Positions 18,101 through 26,714 of a stretch of 64,000 bases of DNA are shown here, in pieces. Below the pieces are notes generated by a model. That model saw only the letters and a program-made list of their open reading frames with translations. It was not told the DNA's origin and searched no databases. Origin of the DNA: an uncultured Verrucomicrobiales bacterium (GTDB lineage Bacteria > Verrucomicrobiota > Verrucomicrobiia > Verrucomicrobiales > Akkermansiaceae); the NCBI GenBank assembly GCA_937951675.1, contig CALFBI010000007.1:62001-126000 (forward strand). Direction: 5' to 3'. The first letter of the stretch is position 1; every line of letters starts with the position of its first letter. Made by a program: the position numbers and the translations under genes.

Positions 18101-18170
18101 GCACCCTAGGCACTCTTTCAAAACGAAACGAGCTTTTTTTACCCAAACCCACGGATCTTTTATGAAGACT

Positions 18171-18677
18171 TCAATTCCATTTGATAATATCAAATAAGAG
18201 AAAGGAAATCATCAATACGGTCATTACGAGGCGAATCAAAATCCCTGTGATTACACCCACGAGAGAACCTATTCCAGAAGCTGATGCCGCCTTGAGCTCT
18301 CTACGGGCAATGAGTAACTCAAGAGTAATAGCCCCTATTAAAGGCCCTAAAAATAAACCTAAGGGCATGAAAAACAATCCTACTAGCCCTCCCGATAAGG
18401 CTCCAAAGCCCCCCCACTTCGACCCACCAAATTTCCGACTGCCCGCCGCACTGCTTAAAAATTCAATCAGCTGAGAAAGCCCCCAAATGAGGACTAAAAT
18501 CAAAAAGCTCACTCCGGTCAGGCCAGAAGCTTCCTTGAGCATCAGCCAGTGCCATAATGCCGCAATCATCACTAGAATTTGTGCCGGAATAATAGGGATA
18601 AAAGCTCCTAGAAAAGAGCCTCCTAATAGTAATCCGGTCACGACCCATGTTAAAATTTCGATCAAATGCTCTGGCAC
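18171..18677 (-). CDS. DUF456 family membrane protein
   Basis: A 168-residue membrane protein with four to five hydrophobic segments. The family features are the N-terminal LGAFIPIIPAQILVMIAAL and the glycine-rich central KFGGSKWGGFGALSGGLVGL, followed by GLFLGPLIGAITLELL. DUF456 proteins have no established function. The start is a GTG at 18677. It lies upstream of rnpB on the same strand, 71 bases away. Confidence 0.8.
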   Translation of the reverse strand: MPEHLIEILTWVVTGLLLGGSFLGAFIPIIPAQILVMIAALWHWLMLKEASGLTGVSFLILVLIWGLSQLIEFLSSAAGSRKFGGSKWGGFGALSGGLVGLFFMPLGLFLGPLIGAITLELLIARRELKAASASGIGSLVGVITGILIRLVMTVLMISFLLFDIIKWN

Positions 18678-18690
18678 TATTTCACTTTGA

Positions 18691-18775
18691 ACAAAAAAAA
18701 GAGCCTCACAAGGGCGCTCTTTTCCAAAAAAGGACTCTTTTCCCTCAAAAAAGCCCTTTTTTCTTTTTTAATAAG
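18691..18775. other. Terminator-like A/T-rich hairpin cluster
   Basis: AAAAGAGC and GCTCTTTT flank about eleven bases. A second set, AAAAAAGG and CCTTTTTT, and a run TTTTTTCTTTTTT follow directly. The region sits between two divergent genes, so it is in the leader of one or both and not at the end of a plus-strand gene. Its role is unclear. Confidence 0.4.
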
Positions 18776-18834
18776 CTCAAAATGCTTGCCAAAGCCTCTC
18801 TCAGCAGCAATAACCGCCTCTATAACATATAGAT

Positions 18835-20166
18835 ATGCATAAAGATATCACACATATAGCAAACCCCCAAAGCTTGACTCATGATATTCGCCCTATTGAA
18901 GAAGTCGTCCCTGCTCATGCCGACCAGGAACTGAATTCACTTCTCATTAGGCTCAATCCGGACCAAGCCCCCCTTCCTTCTCCCGAAAATCTTGAGCTTT
19001 TATTAACTCAGCTTGAGATGCTTAAGGAAACCCCTCACCCTCATCTCTCTGAAATTTATGAGGTCTACCGTTACTCAAAGCCTACTTCCTATTTTAGGGA
19101 GCATTCTAATGGGCCTACCTTAGACCGTCTGGTAGCAGATGACACTTATAACTTTGAGCTTTTTCTCTCTTTAGCGAGTCAATGTCTCTCTGCTTTTGAG
19201 CATCTTCACTCCCTTGGTATTATTCACCGAGGACTTTCCCCCCGCTTCATCGTCCTCAGAGAAGAAAGCCTTCCTGATATTGTCTATAAAATCCAAGGGC
19301 TTGCCGAAACATCGATGAGCTTGATGATGAAATTGCCACACCTGGTCCTCGACCCACAATACATGAGCCTCGCTCAACTTGAAGGGAAGCCCCCAGGCAG
19401 ACGTGATGACCTCTTTTCTCTCGGGCTCATTTTTTACGAAGTGCTCGCGGGAAAATCCGCCTTCGCAGGCACCACTGAAAAAGAAAAGCTTCACTCGATC
19501 CTCCATTCAGAAGCAATTCACCTCTCCAATATTCGCGCTGATTTGCCGGATTGGATCTGTGATTGGGTGATGAACTTTATTCAGAGACACCCAGAAGAGA
19601 GACACACTTCCGCTTATGATGCTTCTTATGCCTTAAGCCAAGAAATCTCTAAAGTAACCCGCTCAACCGGCCCTCTAAGCACCCCGAAGCCTCCTTTCAG
19701 GCCAGAAGCGCTGATTGATTCAGGTCCTGCTCCAACGAGCCTTATTTCCAATGGGATTCATACTCAACGCCTTACCCTTTCTGACTCTACTCCTGAGGGG
19801 CCAAAAACCAGATCTCTCCGGGCAGGATACCCTTCTGAAGGTCCTAAAACAATGTCTCTACGAGCAGGATTCCCCTCTGATGGACCTAAAACGATAGCGC
19901 TGCGGGTGGAGTCTCCCGCCGCTCCTTCCACCACTATCCTGACAGGGCGCAAAACTATGCCTCTACAAGTGAAGCAACCAGTGCCAACTTCGAGCTTTCA
20001 CCCTCAAAATAACAATCTGGGAGGCGTTCCTTCGCGGAATCTCAATATAAGACCACGTAAAAATGCGACGACAGCTCATCAGGATGATACTGAATTCAAT
20101 GTTCTCTTCATCTCTATTTTCATTGTTTTCCTAGTAGTGATCTTTTTCTCTGCAGCGGGAGGTTAA
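18835..20166 (+). CDS. Tail-anchored protein-kinase-like pseudokinase
   Basis: The 443-residue product has the C-lobe plan of a Ser/Thr kinase (residues 105-275), including HLHSLGIIHRGLSPRFIVL and RRDDLFSLGLIFYEVLAGKSAF, but key residues are changed. The HRD Asp is Gly133, the metal-binding Asn position is Phe138, the DFG segment is replaced by KIQGLAE, and no N-lobe VAIK lysine is visible. After a Pro-rich linker, three 14-residue repeats of the form (E/D)GPKT-x-(S/A)L (residues 321-360) and one degenerate copy (GRKTMPL, 371-377) occur. A single membrane helix at about 424-440 ends the protein. It is likely a scaffold or sensor and not an active kinase. A hairpin lies 36 bases after its stop. 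Confidence 0.8.
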   Translation: MHKDITHIANPQSLTHDIRPIEEVVPAHADQELNSLLIRLNPDQAPLPSPENLELLLTQLEMLKETPHPHLSEIYEVYRYSKPTSYFREHSNGPTLDRLVADDTYNFELFLSLASQCLSAFEHLHSLGIIHRGLSPRFIVLREESLPDIVYKIQGLAETSMSLMMKLPHLVLDPQYMSLAQLEGKPPGRRDDLFSLGLIFYEVLAGKSAFAGTTEKEKLHSILHSEAIHLSNIRADLPDWICDWVMNFIQRHPEERHTSAYDASYALSQEISKVTRSTGPLSTPKPPFRPEALIDSGPAPTSLISNGIHTQRLTLSDSTPEGPKTRSLRAGYPSEGPKTMSLRAGFPSDGPKTIALRVESPAAPSTTILTGRKTMPLQVKQPVPTSSFHPQNNNLGGVPSRNLNIRPRKNATTAHQDDTEFNVLFISIFIVFLVVIFFSAAGG

Positions 20167-20170
20167 TGAA

Positions 20171-21241
20171 GTGACTTCCTCTCTCCAATCTTTAGAACTT
20201 CAAAAGGCCTCTTTGAAAAAAGAGGCCTTTCGTTCTTTTAAACTTTCTAATTCCAATGGGTATTCAGCGGTATTCCTTAGCCATGGTGCCACATTGACTC
20301 ATTTCTATGCTCCTGACAAAAGCGGTGAAATCGATGACCTTCTCTTAGGATACGACCACTTAAAAGGTTGGCAAGACGACCAACATTTCATGAATGCCTG
20401 TGTCGGCAGAGTGGCAAACCGTATCTCAAAAGGCTCGTTCCCTCTCGCAAACACTTTTTATCAAGTTGAGCAGAATAGCCAAGAACACTGCCTTCATAGC
20501 GGTGACGACTCCCCACTCCACAAAGTCAATTGGCAAGCCTCACTGCTCCAAGAACCACATCGAGTCGGAGTCAAGTTCACACACTTTTCTCCTCATGATA
20601 CAGGGGGCTTTCCCGGGGGATTAAGAATCACCCTCTACTATTGGCTTACCGAAGAAAATGAATTGATCTGGGAAGCGAAAGCCTCATGCGACCGCCCTTC
20701 CGTTATCAATCTTGCCTCTCATTCATATTGGAATCTCAATGGGCAATCAGAGTCGTCGATCCTCGATCATCATCTCCAGCTCCACGCCACTCACTACCTT
20801 CCTACTCATCATGAAGGCATCCCGACAGGAGAAGCTAAAGCCGTCGCTGGGTCCGCAATGGACTTCCTCCAAAGTCGAAACATTCAAGAGGCTCTCAACC
20901 ACAATGACCCTCAACTTCTCGCTTCTAATGGGTTCGATCATACGTGGATCGTCAAAGGCCCGATTCACACTCTGCGGCCTGTTGCAAAATTAACTCACCC
21001 TGAGAGCGGAAGATGCATGGAGTTACTCAGTAATCAGCCAGGAGTTCACTTCTATAGTGGTAATTCCCTCGCCGGAATCTCAGGCAAGGAAAACGTCCTT
21101 TATCGCAAACACCAGGGCCTCTGTTTAGAAACTCAAAATTTTCCCGACGCCTTGAATCAAAATCAATTTCCAAGCGCGGCACTTCTTCCCGGGCAAGAAT
21201 ACTCTCACCTCATGATTCACCGCTTCTCCGTAGAGTCATGA
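20171..21241 (+). CDS. galM: Galactose mutarotase (aldose 1-epimerase)
   Basis: Interconverts alpha and beta anomers of galactose or related aldoses in the cytoplasm. In 356 residues it shows SHGATLTHFYAPDKSG near the start, the substrate His in HCLHSGDD, the catalytic His in INLASHSYWNLNG, the FDHTW segment, and the catalytic Glu in LCLETQNFPDALN near the C-terminus. The start is a GTG at 20171, four bases after the pseudokinase stop. A perfect hairpin at 20203-20230 lies within codons 11-20, so the exact start and its control are uncertain. The gene overlaps the convergent Dabb gene by six bases. Confidence 0.9.
   Translation: MTSSLQSLELQKASLKKEAFRSFKLSNSNGYSAVFLSHGATLTHFYAPDKSGEIDDLLLGYDHLKGWQDDQHFMNACVGRVANRISKGSFPLANTFYQVEQNSQEHCLHSGDDSPLHKVNWQASLLQEPHRVGVKFTHFSPHDTGGFPGGLRITLYYWLTEENELIWEAKASCDRPSVINLASHSYWNLNGQSESSILDHHLQLHATHYLPTHHEGIPTGEAKAVAGSAMDFLQSRNIQEALNHNDPQLLASNGFDHTWIVKGPIHTLRPVAKLTHPESGRCMELLSNQPGVHFYSGNSLAGISGKENVLYRKHQGLCLETQNFPDALNQNQFPSAALLPGQEYSHLMIHRFSVES
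20203..20230 (+). other. Perfect 12-bp hairpin with GAAA loop inside galM start
   Basis: AAAGGCCTCTTT (20203-20214) pairs with AAAGAGGCCTTT (20219-20230) around a GAAA tetraloop. CGTTCTTTTAAA follows. It resembles a terminator or attenuator for the upstream gene, but it also encodes residues 11-20 of GalM. Confidence 0.7.
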
Positions 21242-21550
21242 GCTAAGCTCCATATCTTTGATCATGACCTTAGCCCATTGCTCTCTATAACTCGTGAGAA
21301 ATTCGAGATGGAGAGGGTCAACCTGATACTTATCGTGCTCGGTTAAAGAGTCAAACTGCACCGTGAGGGCATAGTCCCAAGACTGGTCTAAAACCGGGCG
21401 ATGTTCTACTGCGGCCGGCTTCCCCCATGCCGCCGATCGAACGGCCTCAATTTGATAAAGTTTTTTGAGACCTCCCTCGAAAGCAGCTCTTGCTTCTGCT
21501 CCTTGGAATTCTTCCTTCATCCAAAAATAAACATGATGTGATATCGCCAT
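21236..21550 (-). CDS. Dabb (stress-responsive alpha/beta barrel) domain protein
   Basis: A 104-residue single-domain protein. The order SHHVYFWMK, AAFEGGLKKLYQIEAVR, WDYALTVQFDSLTEHDKYQ, and HLEFL follows the Dabb ferredoxin-like fold, which usually forms dimers. Members range from stress proteins to small cyclases and dehalogenases, so the substrate cannot be deduced. It starts at an ATG and converges on galM with a six-base overlap. Confidence 0.82.
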   Translation of the reverse strand: MAISHHVYFWMKEEFQGAEARAAFEGGLKKLYQIEAVRSAAWGKPAAVEHRPVLDQSWDYALTVQFDSLTEHDKYQVDPLHLEFLTSYREQWAKVMIKDMELSS

Positions 21551-21594
21551 TCACAAAGAATGATCCAAAGAATTTTCCTGTCGAGCCCCCTTCT

Positions 21595-21861
21595 CTATTT
21601 CCTACGGCCCGGGGAAGTGCGGTGCTGGCCGAAATATTTTTCACTACGATACTTGAGCCATACTTTTAGAACCTGAGGAACCTGTTCTCGTTGTTCCAGG
21701 GTCAAGGTTTCATAAAGTGCTAAAGCCCGGTCCCTCTCTCGGCGGCACGCTTGATTACGGTGTGCGTCCCAATAAGAGCGCGCTAACCGGATCCGGCGAT
21801 TCACTTCTTTGACAAGTTCTTTACCTTGCAGAGATTTTCCTGGTTTTTTCTTTGCCGGCAT
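21595..21861 (-). CDS. Small basic protein of unknown function
   Basis: I do not recognise this 88-residue protein. It is strongly basic, with a Lys-rich N-terminus (MPAKKKPGK) and an Arg-rich C-terminus (TSPGRRK). The middle is predicted helical and rich in Arg, Glu and Leu (EVNRRIRLARSYWDAHRNQ). The composition would suit a nucleic-acid-binding or ribosome-associated protein, but no family motif is visible. It lies 44 bases upstream of the Dabb gene on the same strand, and codon use looks like that of its neighbours. Confidence 0.6.
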   Translation of the reverse strand: MPAKKKPGKSLQGKELVKEVNRRIRLARSYWDAHRNQACRRERDRALALYETLTLEQREQVPQVLKVWLKYRSEKYFGQHRTSPGRRK

Positions 21862-21939
21862 CAGATCAACTTTACTCTCTCTTATTTAAAAAACTCGTTT
21901 CATCAAATCCAAGCCCCCCTTCTTAACCTAAGAAGTCCA

Positions 21940-22656
21940 TTAGAAATGGCGATCTACCCAAGTCGTAATTTCTTCTACTAAGAAATCCCAATGACCGACA
22001 AAAGAATGATCAGCACCCGGAATCTGAATCAACTTCTTCTCGCTCTGAATCACCTCAAAAACTGTCTCGCTATCCTCTAAAAGAACCACATCATCGTCTT
22101 TTCCATGTATTAATAACCATGGCACTTGAATCTTTGGAGCAACTTCTAGTAAGTGATCGATTTGATAAAGATCTTCCTTAAAGCCTGTCGAAAGCGGCTT
22201 ACTTTTATCTTCCCACATACAACCTGTCGCAGGGTCTTCATCGGAAAACTCTCGATCATAAAATGCCTTTGTGTGAACCATACCCGCAAGTGACACGAGT
22301 CCCGAAACTCGATCATCCCCGACGGCATTAAGCGTGCCAACCGCACCCCCCATACTATAACCAATTGAAATCAATTTCTTCCCTCCTGCGTAGGCATCAA
22401 GCACCGCTTTCAGGTCTCCCACTTCTTTCGTAATGGTCGCTTCACGAAACTCTCCCTCAGACTCACCATTCCCTGCAAAGGAAAACCGTAAGGCTGAAAT
22501 CCCCTTCGCGGCGAGTCCCTCGGCCAAAGTCTTCATTAGCTCCCGATCCTTATCTCCAGTCACCCCGTGCGCAAGAACCGCCAGAACACCTTCCCGGCAA
22601 CCTTCGTGGTAAGCGAAATCGATTTTTTCGCCAAAAGAATTTAAAATTTCCATCAT
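21940..22656 (-). CDS. Alpha/beta hydrolase
   Basis: A soluble serine hydrolase of about 238 residues. The oxyanion segment AVLAHGVTGDKD, the nucleophile elbow GYSMGGAVGTLN, the acid in LLIHGKDDDVV and the final His in GADHSFVGHWDF make a complete Ser-Asp-His triad. The pattern is close to cinnamoyl-esterase or FrsA-like hydrolases, but the substrate is unknown. The start is the ATG at 22656. It is 22 bases downstream of the 3-hydroxyisobutyrate dehydrogenase-like gene and probably co-transcribed with it. Confidence 0.88.
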   Translation of the reverse strand: MMEILNSFGEKIDFAYHEGCREGVLAVLAHGVTGDKDRELMKTLAEGLAAKGISALRFSFAGNGESEGEFREATITKEVGDLKAVLDAYAGGKKLISIGYSMGGAVGTLNAVGDDRVSGLVSLAGMVHTKAFYDREFSDEDPATGCMWEDKSKPLSTGFKEDLYQIDHLLEVAPKIQVPWLLIHGKDDDVVLLEDSETVFEVIQSEKKLIQIPGADHSFVGHWDFLVEEITTWVDRHF

Positions 22657-22678
22657 CAATCGTGGTTCGTTTTCAAAA

Positions 22679-23557
22679 TTAAGCCCCTCGCCCTTGGAAC
22701 GTTAATTCCGCCACTCCTGACTTATCAAGCTCTCCCAGCCCTTTTTGAACCATCAAATCATACTGCTTTTCAGTAGCTATCGAAATAGGGAGTGCCATCC
22801 CTATTTCCTCGCCCAAAGCATTAGCGATCCCGCTATCTTTCGCGGCATGGCTTGCCGAGAAATAACACTCATGATCGCGAATCATCATATCCTCCGCATC
22901 GGTCTCGAGCACTCTGGAATTCGCTCCGGTCTGAGAGAAGACCTCACAAAGAATATTCAGGTCCAAGCCCAAGGCCTCTCCTAAACCAAGCCCCTCTGCC
23001 AAAGCGGCGGTATTACAGTTCATCACCATATTCACCAAAGCCTTCACCTGTGCTGCCTTTCCGGCAGAACCAATATAGCGAAGTGAAGTCGACAACTCTT
23101 TGAGTAAACCCTCATGAGCTTTAAAAACGGATTCTTCCCCTCCGACCATTAAATAGAGAGACCCTTCTCGCGCCTGTGTAATACTGGAAGCCATACAAGC
23201 TTCTAGAGATGAGGCTCCAACCGCTTGCGCCGCAGCCTCCACTTCAACATGAACATTGGGAGTGACTGTTGCACAGTTGATGAAAGTCGTCCCCTTAGCC
23301 TCTTTCAAAAGATTCTCTTCTGTGAAGATAGCACGCATCGCCGCATCATCTGTTACCACGGTCAACACGATCTCAGACTGCTCAGTAACAGAAGCCAAAT
23401 CCTGTGCTTGCGAACATCCCAACTCTTGTGCCAGCTCCGACGCATTTTCCGAACGCACATCATAGACACATGAAATATGATACCCCACCTCTTTCAGATG
23501 ACGTGCCATATTTGCTCCCATTCTACCGACTCCTACAACCCCGATGACTTTTGACAT
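22679..23557 (-). CDS. NAD(P)-dependent beta-hydroxyacid dehydrogenase family protein
   Basis: A 292-residue member of the 3-hydroxyisobutyrate dehydrogenase / GlxR family. The Rossmann motif GVVGVGRMGANMARHL is near residue 5, the substrate-loop segment is EACMASSITQAREGSLYLMV, and the catalytic Lys lies in GKAAQVKALVNMVM. The substrate loop departs from the usual D-A-P-V-S-G-G pattern (EACMASS), so substrate preference cannot be assigned. The start at the ATG at 23557 gives MSKVIGVVG. An ATG three codons upstream is possible. Confidence 0.85.
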   Translation of the reverse strand: MSKVIGVVGVGRMGANMARHLKEVGYHISCVYDVRSENASELAQELGCSQAQDLASVTEQSEIVLTVVTDDAAMRAIFTEENLLKEAKGTTFINCATVTPNVHVEVEAAAQAVGASSLEACMASSITQAREGSLYLMVGGEESVFKAHEGLLKELSTSLRYIGSAGKAAQVKALVNMVMNCNTAALAEGLGLGEALGLDLNILCEVFSQTGANSRVLETDAEDMMIRDHECYFSASHAAKDSGIANALGEEIGMALPISIATEKQYDLMVQKGLGELDKSGVAELTFQGRGA

Positions 23558-23635
23558 GCCCCACATTCACCTCAAACCATCCTTTTTGTAAAGAGGAGAG
23601 CAACACGGCGCTACCCCCTTCACTCTGCCCCTTCA

Positions 23636-24604
23636 TTACTGGAGCTGTTTTCGTTGTTCAGGGGATAAGAACTTGAGTGCTTTTCTAGGATGCGTCCGAG
23701 CCCAAGCATTCACTTTCGTCGCTTGCTTCTTTGTTAATGATAGCTTTTCAAATGGAGTTCCTTGAATTTGTTTCTTCTGATCTGACTTGTTAGCAGCCCG
23801 ATAACCGTCCGCTAAAACACCAAACGACAACTCTTTTTGGTCCCTCATTTTGCTAAACTCTTCGGCAGGAAGAAAGATCTTCTCCGCGCAGCTTAGAGTC
23901 GCAGCCTTTTTTACAAGATCTCTCGTCGAAAGAAGGTTCGAATCATAAATCACTCGGGTTACCTCTCTTCCTTCCAGCCAGCCAGCCTCCGTTTCTAGAA
24001 CTCCATCTAATCTCCCTAACATCATCTCCCCAGTCCAAAAACAATGCATTGCAAAAGCCGCTTCTTTTCGCACCTCAGCTCCTTGCTTACCTCCCTTCTT
24101 TACCAGCCCTTCCAGACGCTCCGACGCTGGGCGGTCAGCATGCTTTAAGGCGAGTCGCATTCTTTGCGCCAAAGGCTCGAGTTCCCAAACCTTCTCTCGA
24201 CGAGGAATCAGATCTTCTCCCTTTCCATTCAAAAAACGAACCACTTGATAGTTCCAAGCGGGTTCCCGGTATTTTTTAAGTAAAGCCTGATCACTTGCTT
24301 GATTATTATAGATCAACAAAGGCACAAACTCTTCCTCAATCACCTTCACTAGCCCCGCATGACTGAGCACGGTCTTCCCGAAATGCTGACAACCCGCACA
24401 CCCTGGGACTTCTTGAAATAAAGCAAATACGGGCTTTCCTGTTTTCTGAGCTAGCTTCAAGGCCGCATCGTGATCACGTAACCAGCGCACTTGCCCCACT
24501 TCCACTCCTAAGCTCCCTCGCTCCTGAACAATATCTCCAGCTCCCATTAAGGCTGACTGAATAGCCACCAGCCCGATCATTGATAACAAAAGAATGAGTC
24601 TCAT
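23636..24604 (-). CDS. Exported thioredoxin-like protein with VPGCxxC motif
   Basis: A 322-residue protein with an N-terminal signal peptide (about residues 1-20). A thioredoxin-like domain at about 40-150 contains the redox segment FQEVPGCAGCQHFGK, which resembles the VPGUxxT family of thioredoxin-like (seleno)proteins, with Cys at the selenocysteine position. The rest (about 160-322) is helical and basic without a motif I recognise. It is likely periplasmic. It lies upstream of the dehydrogenase gene on the same strand. Confidence 0.65.
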   Translation of the reverse strand: MRLILLLSMIGLVAIQSALMGAGDIVQERGSLGVEVGQVRWLRDHDAALKLAQKTGKPVFALFQEVPGCAGCQHFGKTVLSHAGLVKVIEEEFVPLLIYNNQASDQALLKKYREPAWNYQVVRFLNGKGEDLIPRREKVWELEPLAQRMRLALKHADRPASERLEGLVKKGGKQGAEVRKEAAFAMHCFWTGEMMLGRLDGVLETEAGWLEGREVTRVIYDSNLLSTRDLVKKAATLSCAEKIFLPAEEFSKMRDQKELSFGVLADGYRAANKSDQKKQIQGTPFEKLSLTKKQATKVNAWARTHPRKALKFLSPEQRKQLQ

Positions 24605-24716
24605 TTCAAGTAAGAGTCCATCTCAGGCCCTTTATTCCCTTTCCTCAAATCAAATAAAAAGCCCTTACACGTTGTTGAACGCATAAGAGCTTTTAAACCT
24701 TTCGTTCTAACGATTG

Positions 24717-25637
24717 TTAGACCGTTTGCATTTCAATGAAACGCGCTTTGCGGGTCTCAATTTTTTCTGCCGTTAATTCTTGTAAAACTCGGGTTGAATA
24801 CCCTTCGCAGGTGAAGCTCGCCATGACGGAGCCCTCAATGACCGCTTGTTTTAAATCACGAAAGCTTGGCGAAGAATTCCCCCCTGCGGCTAAAAATCCA
24901 GCGAAAGCTCCGAGGAAAGAATCTCCTGCCCCGGTCGGGTCAACAACTTCCTCAAGGGGGTAAGCTCCACAACGGAAAAACTCACCCTGATTCTGACCGA
25001 AGAGCATTGCTCCAAACTCACCTAACTTAATAATCACATATTGCGGCCCCTTCTCGAGAAGAAGGTGACCTGCTTTAACTAAATTTGAAGTCTTTGCAAA
25101 TTCGCGAGCTTCGCCTTCATTGATCACGAGAAGGTCGATTTTTTTCAAAACTTCGTGGAGTTGCTCATTTGCGATACTGATCCAAAGGTCCATTGTGTCG
25201 GCAATTACAAATTTTGCTTCCGAGCATTGTTCAAGCATCTCCAACTGGTTTTGAGGTGCCATATTCGCTAAGACTACGACTTCACTTCCTTGATAAACTT
25301 CCGGAACTTTAACAGACCAGCTTTCTAAAACATTAAGACCTACCTCATGCGTGGTGCGGTCATTCATATTTTCAAAATACTCGCCTGTCCAGGTGAAGGA
25401 GTCGCCGTCTGACTTTTCAATCGCGCCAAGATCAACCCCCTTCGAGCTTAACATTTCAAGATGCTCTACAGGGTAATCTTTCCCGATGACGCCAAGAAGT
25501 GCCACCGGCTGATGATAATAGCTTGCTGATAAAGCCGCATAAGAAGCGGACCCTCCTAATAAGGACCGCTGTTCTCCCTTTGGAGTGATCACGTTATCAA
25601 TCGCTACTGTGCCGCCAACAATCATACTTAAACTCAT
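24717..25637 (-). CDS. PfkB-family carbohydrate kinase
   Basis: A ribokinase-like sugar or nucleoside kinase of 306 residues. The N-terminal substrate segment includes GGSASYAALSASYY, and the ATP-site signature VDPTGAGDSFLGAFAGFLAA with its catalytic Asp lies near residue 245. The segment LLVINEGEAREFA matches the family NxxE element. The pattern is closest to bacterial adenosine-kinase-like PfkB proteins, but the substrate is not defined. It is divergent from rph, with about 120 bases between starts. Confidence 0.88.
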   Translation of the reverse strand: MSLSMIVGGTVAIDNVITPKGEQRSLLGGSASYAALSASYYHQPVALLGVIGKDYPVEHLEMLSSKGVDLGAIEKSDGDSFTWTGEYFENMNDRTTHEVGLNVLESWSVKVPEVYQGSEVVVLANMAPQNQLEMLEQCSEAKFVIADTMDLWISIANEQLHEVLKKIDLLVINEGEAREFAKTSNLVKAGHLLLEKGPQYVIIKLGEFGAMLFGQNQGEFFRCGAYPLEEVVDPTGAGDSFLGAFAGFLAAGGNSSPSFRDLKQAVIEGSVMASFTCEGYSTRVLQELTAEKIETRKARFIEMQTV

Positions 25638-25756
25638 GCCTCACTCATCGGTGGAATGAGGAAGTGAATCAAGTCGGAACTGCCTCGAGGGCGACGAAAA
25701 TACTAAAATGTTCTTTCAGTCTTGCCAGCCGGGCTCAGATCACAGATCTAAAAGTG

Positions 25757-26533
25757 ATGGAAAGACCAGACGGCCGCTCAATTGATCAACTTCGCCCTAT
25801 TAGCTTCACTCCTGGGATCGCTCCTCATGCGGCAGGTTCTGTGCTTGTGTCTTTCGGCGATACTCGCGTCATCTGCGCGGCAACTATCGAGGAATCTGTC
25901 CCGCGTTGGATGAAAATGCAAAACGTGCAGGGAGGCTGGGTCTCCGCAGAATATTCGATGCTTCCCTACTCCACACTGAGCCGGAAAAACCGTAATATTG
26001 GCCGGGGTATTGATGGCCGTTCTTCCGAAATCCAACGCCTCATTGGCCGCTCTCTTCGCGCGGTGGTCGATTTAAAAGCGCTTGGTCCACGCACGGTATG
26101 GGTTGACTGCGATGTGCTCCAAGCAGATGGCGGCACACGCACCGCTTCGGTAACAGGTGGCTGTGTCGCAATGGCGATTGCTTTTGATAAATTACTCCAA
26201 GAGGGTAAAATCAAAGAAAACCCACTGAAACAGCTCATCGCCGCGATTAGCGCCGGAGTTTACAAAAAAACACCTGTTCTCGACCTTAACTACCCTGAAG
26301 ATCGTGATGCGGAAGTCGATTTCAACATTGTAATGACCGAAAAAGGGCAATTTGTAGAGCTTCAGGGCAGCGGTGAAGAAGCCGTCTTCTCTGATGAAGA
26401 AATGATGGCGATGATTAATCTTGCGAAAAAGGGAGTCTCCGAGCTTGTCGAACTTCAAAAAGCAGCGATTCAAGAAGCCGGAAAAGCTAACGATAACGAC
26501 CTCAAAAGTTTAGCTGACGCTTTCGCGAGCTGA
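25757..26533 (+). CDS. rph: Ribonuclease PH
   Basis: A phosphorolytic 3'-to-5' exoribonuclease that trims tRNA 3' ends and forms hexamers. The start at the ATG at 25757 gives the canonical MERPDGRSIDQLRP and 258 residues. The ATG at 25664 would add 31 atypical residues. Conserved segments are GDTRVICAATIEESVPRWM, GRGIDGRSSEIQRLIGRSLR, the DCDVLQADGGTRTAS phosphate and metal region, and EVDFNIVMT. It is monocistronic as far as can be seen. Confidence 0.96.
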   Translation: MERPDGRSIDQLRPISFTPGIAPHAAGSVLVSFGDTRVICAATIEESVPRWMKMQNVQGGWVSAEYSMLPYSTLSRKNRNIGRGIDGRSSEIQRLIGRSLRAVVDLKALGPRTVWVDCDVLQADGGTRTASVTGGCVAMAIAFDKLLQEGKIKENPLKQLIAAISAGVYKKTPVLDLNYPEDRDAEVDFNIVMTEKGQFVELQGSGEEAVFSDEEMMAMINLAKKGVSELVELQKAAIQEAGKANDNDLKSLADAFAS

Positions 26534-26714
26534 AAACAATCTTGAGCTAAGCTCTTCGCCTTGGCGAAAGAATTTCCGTAAAGTTCTGGCGTGTCATTGA
26601 GCACGTTTGGAGGGCTCCCAGGTCTGATTTCCAACCCTAAAACTCGGGCCTCTCCTTCTTAAATTGTAAATTGGGATTTCCCTTTTCGTGAAATTCGCTT
26701 ATTTGTCGCGAAAG

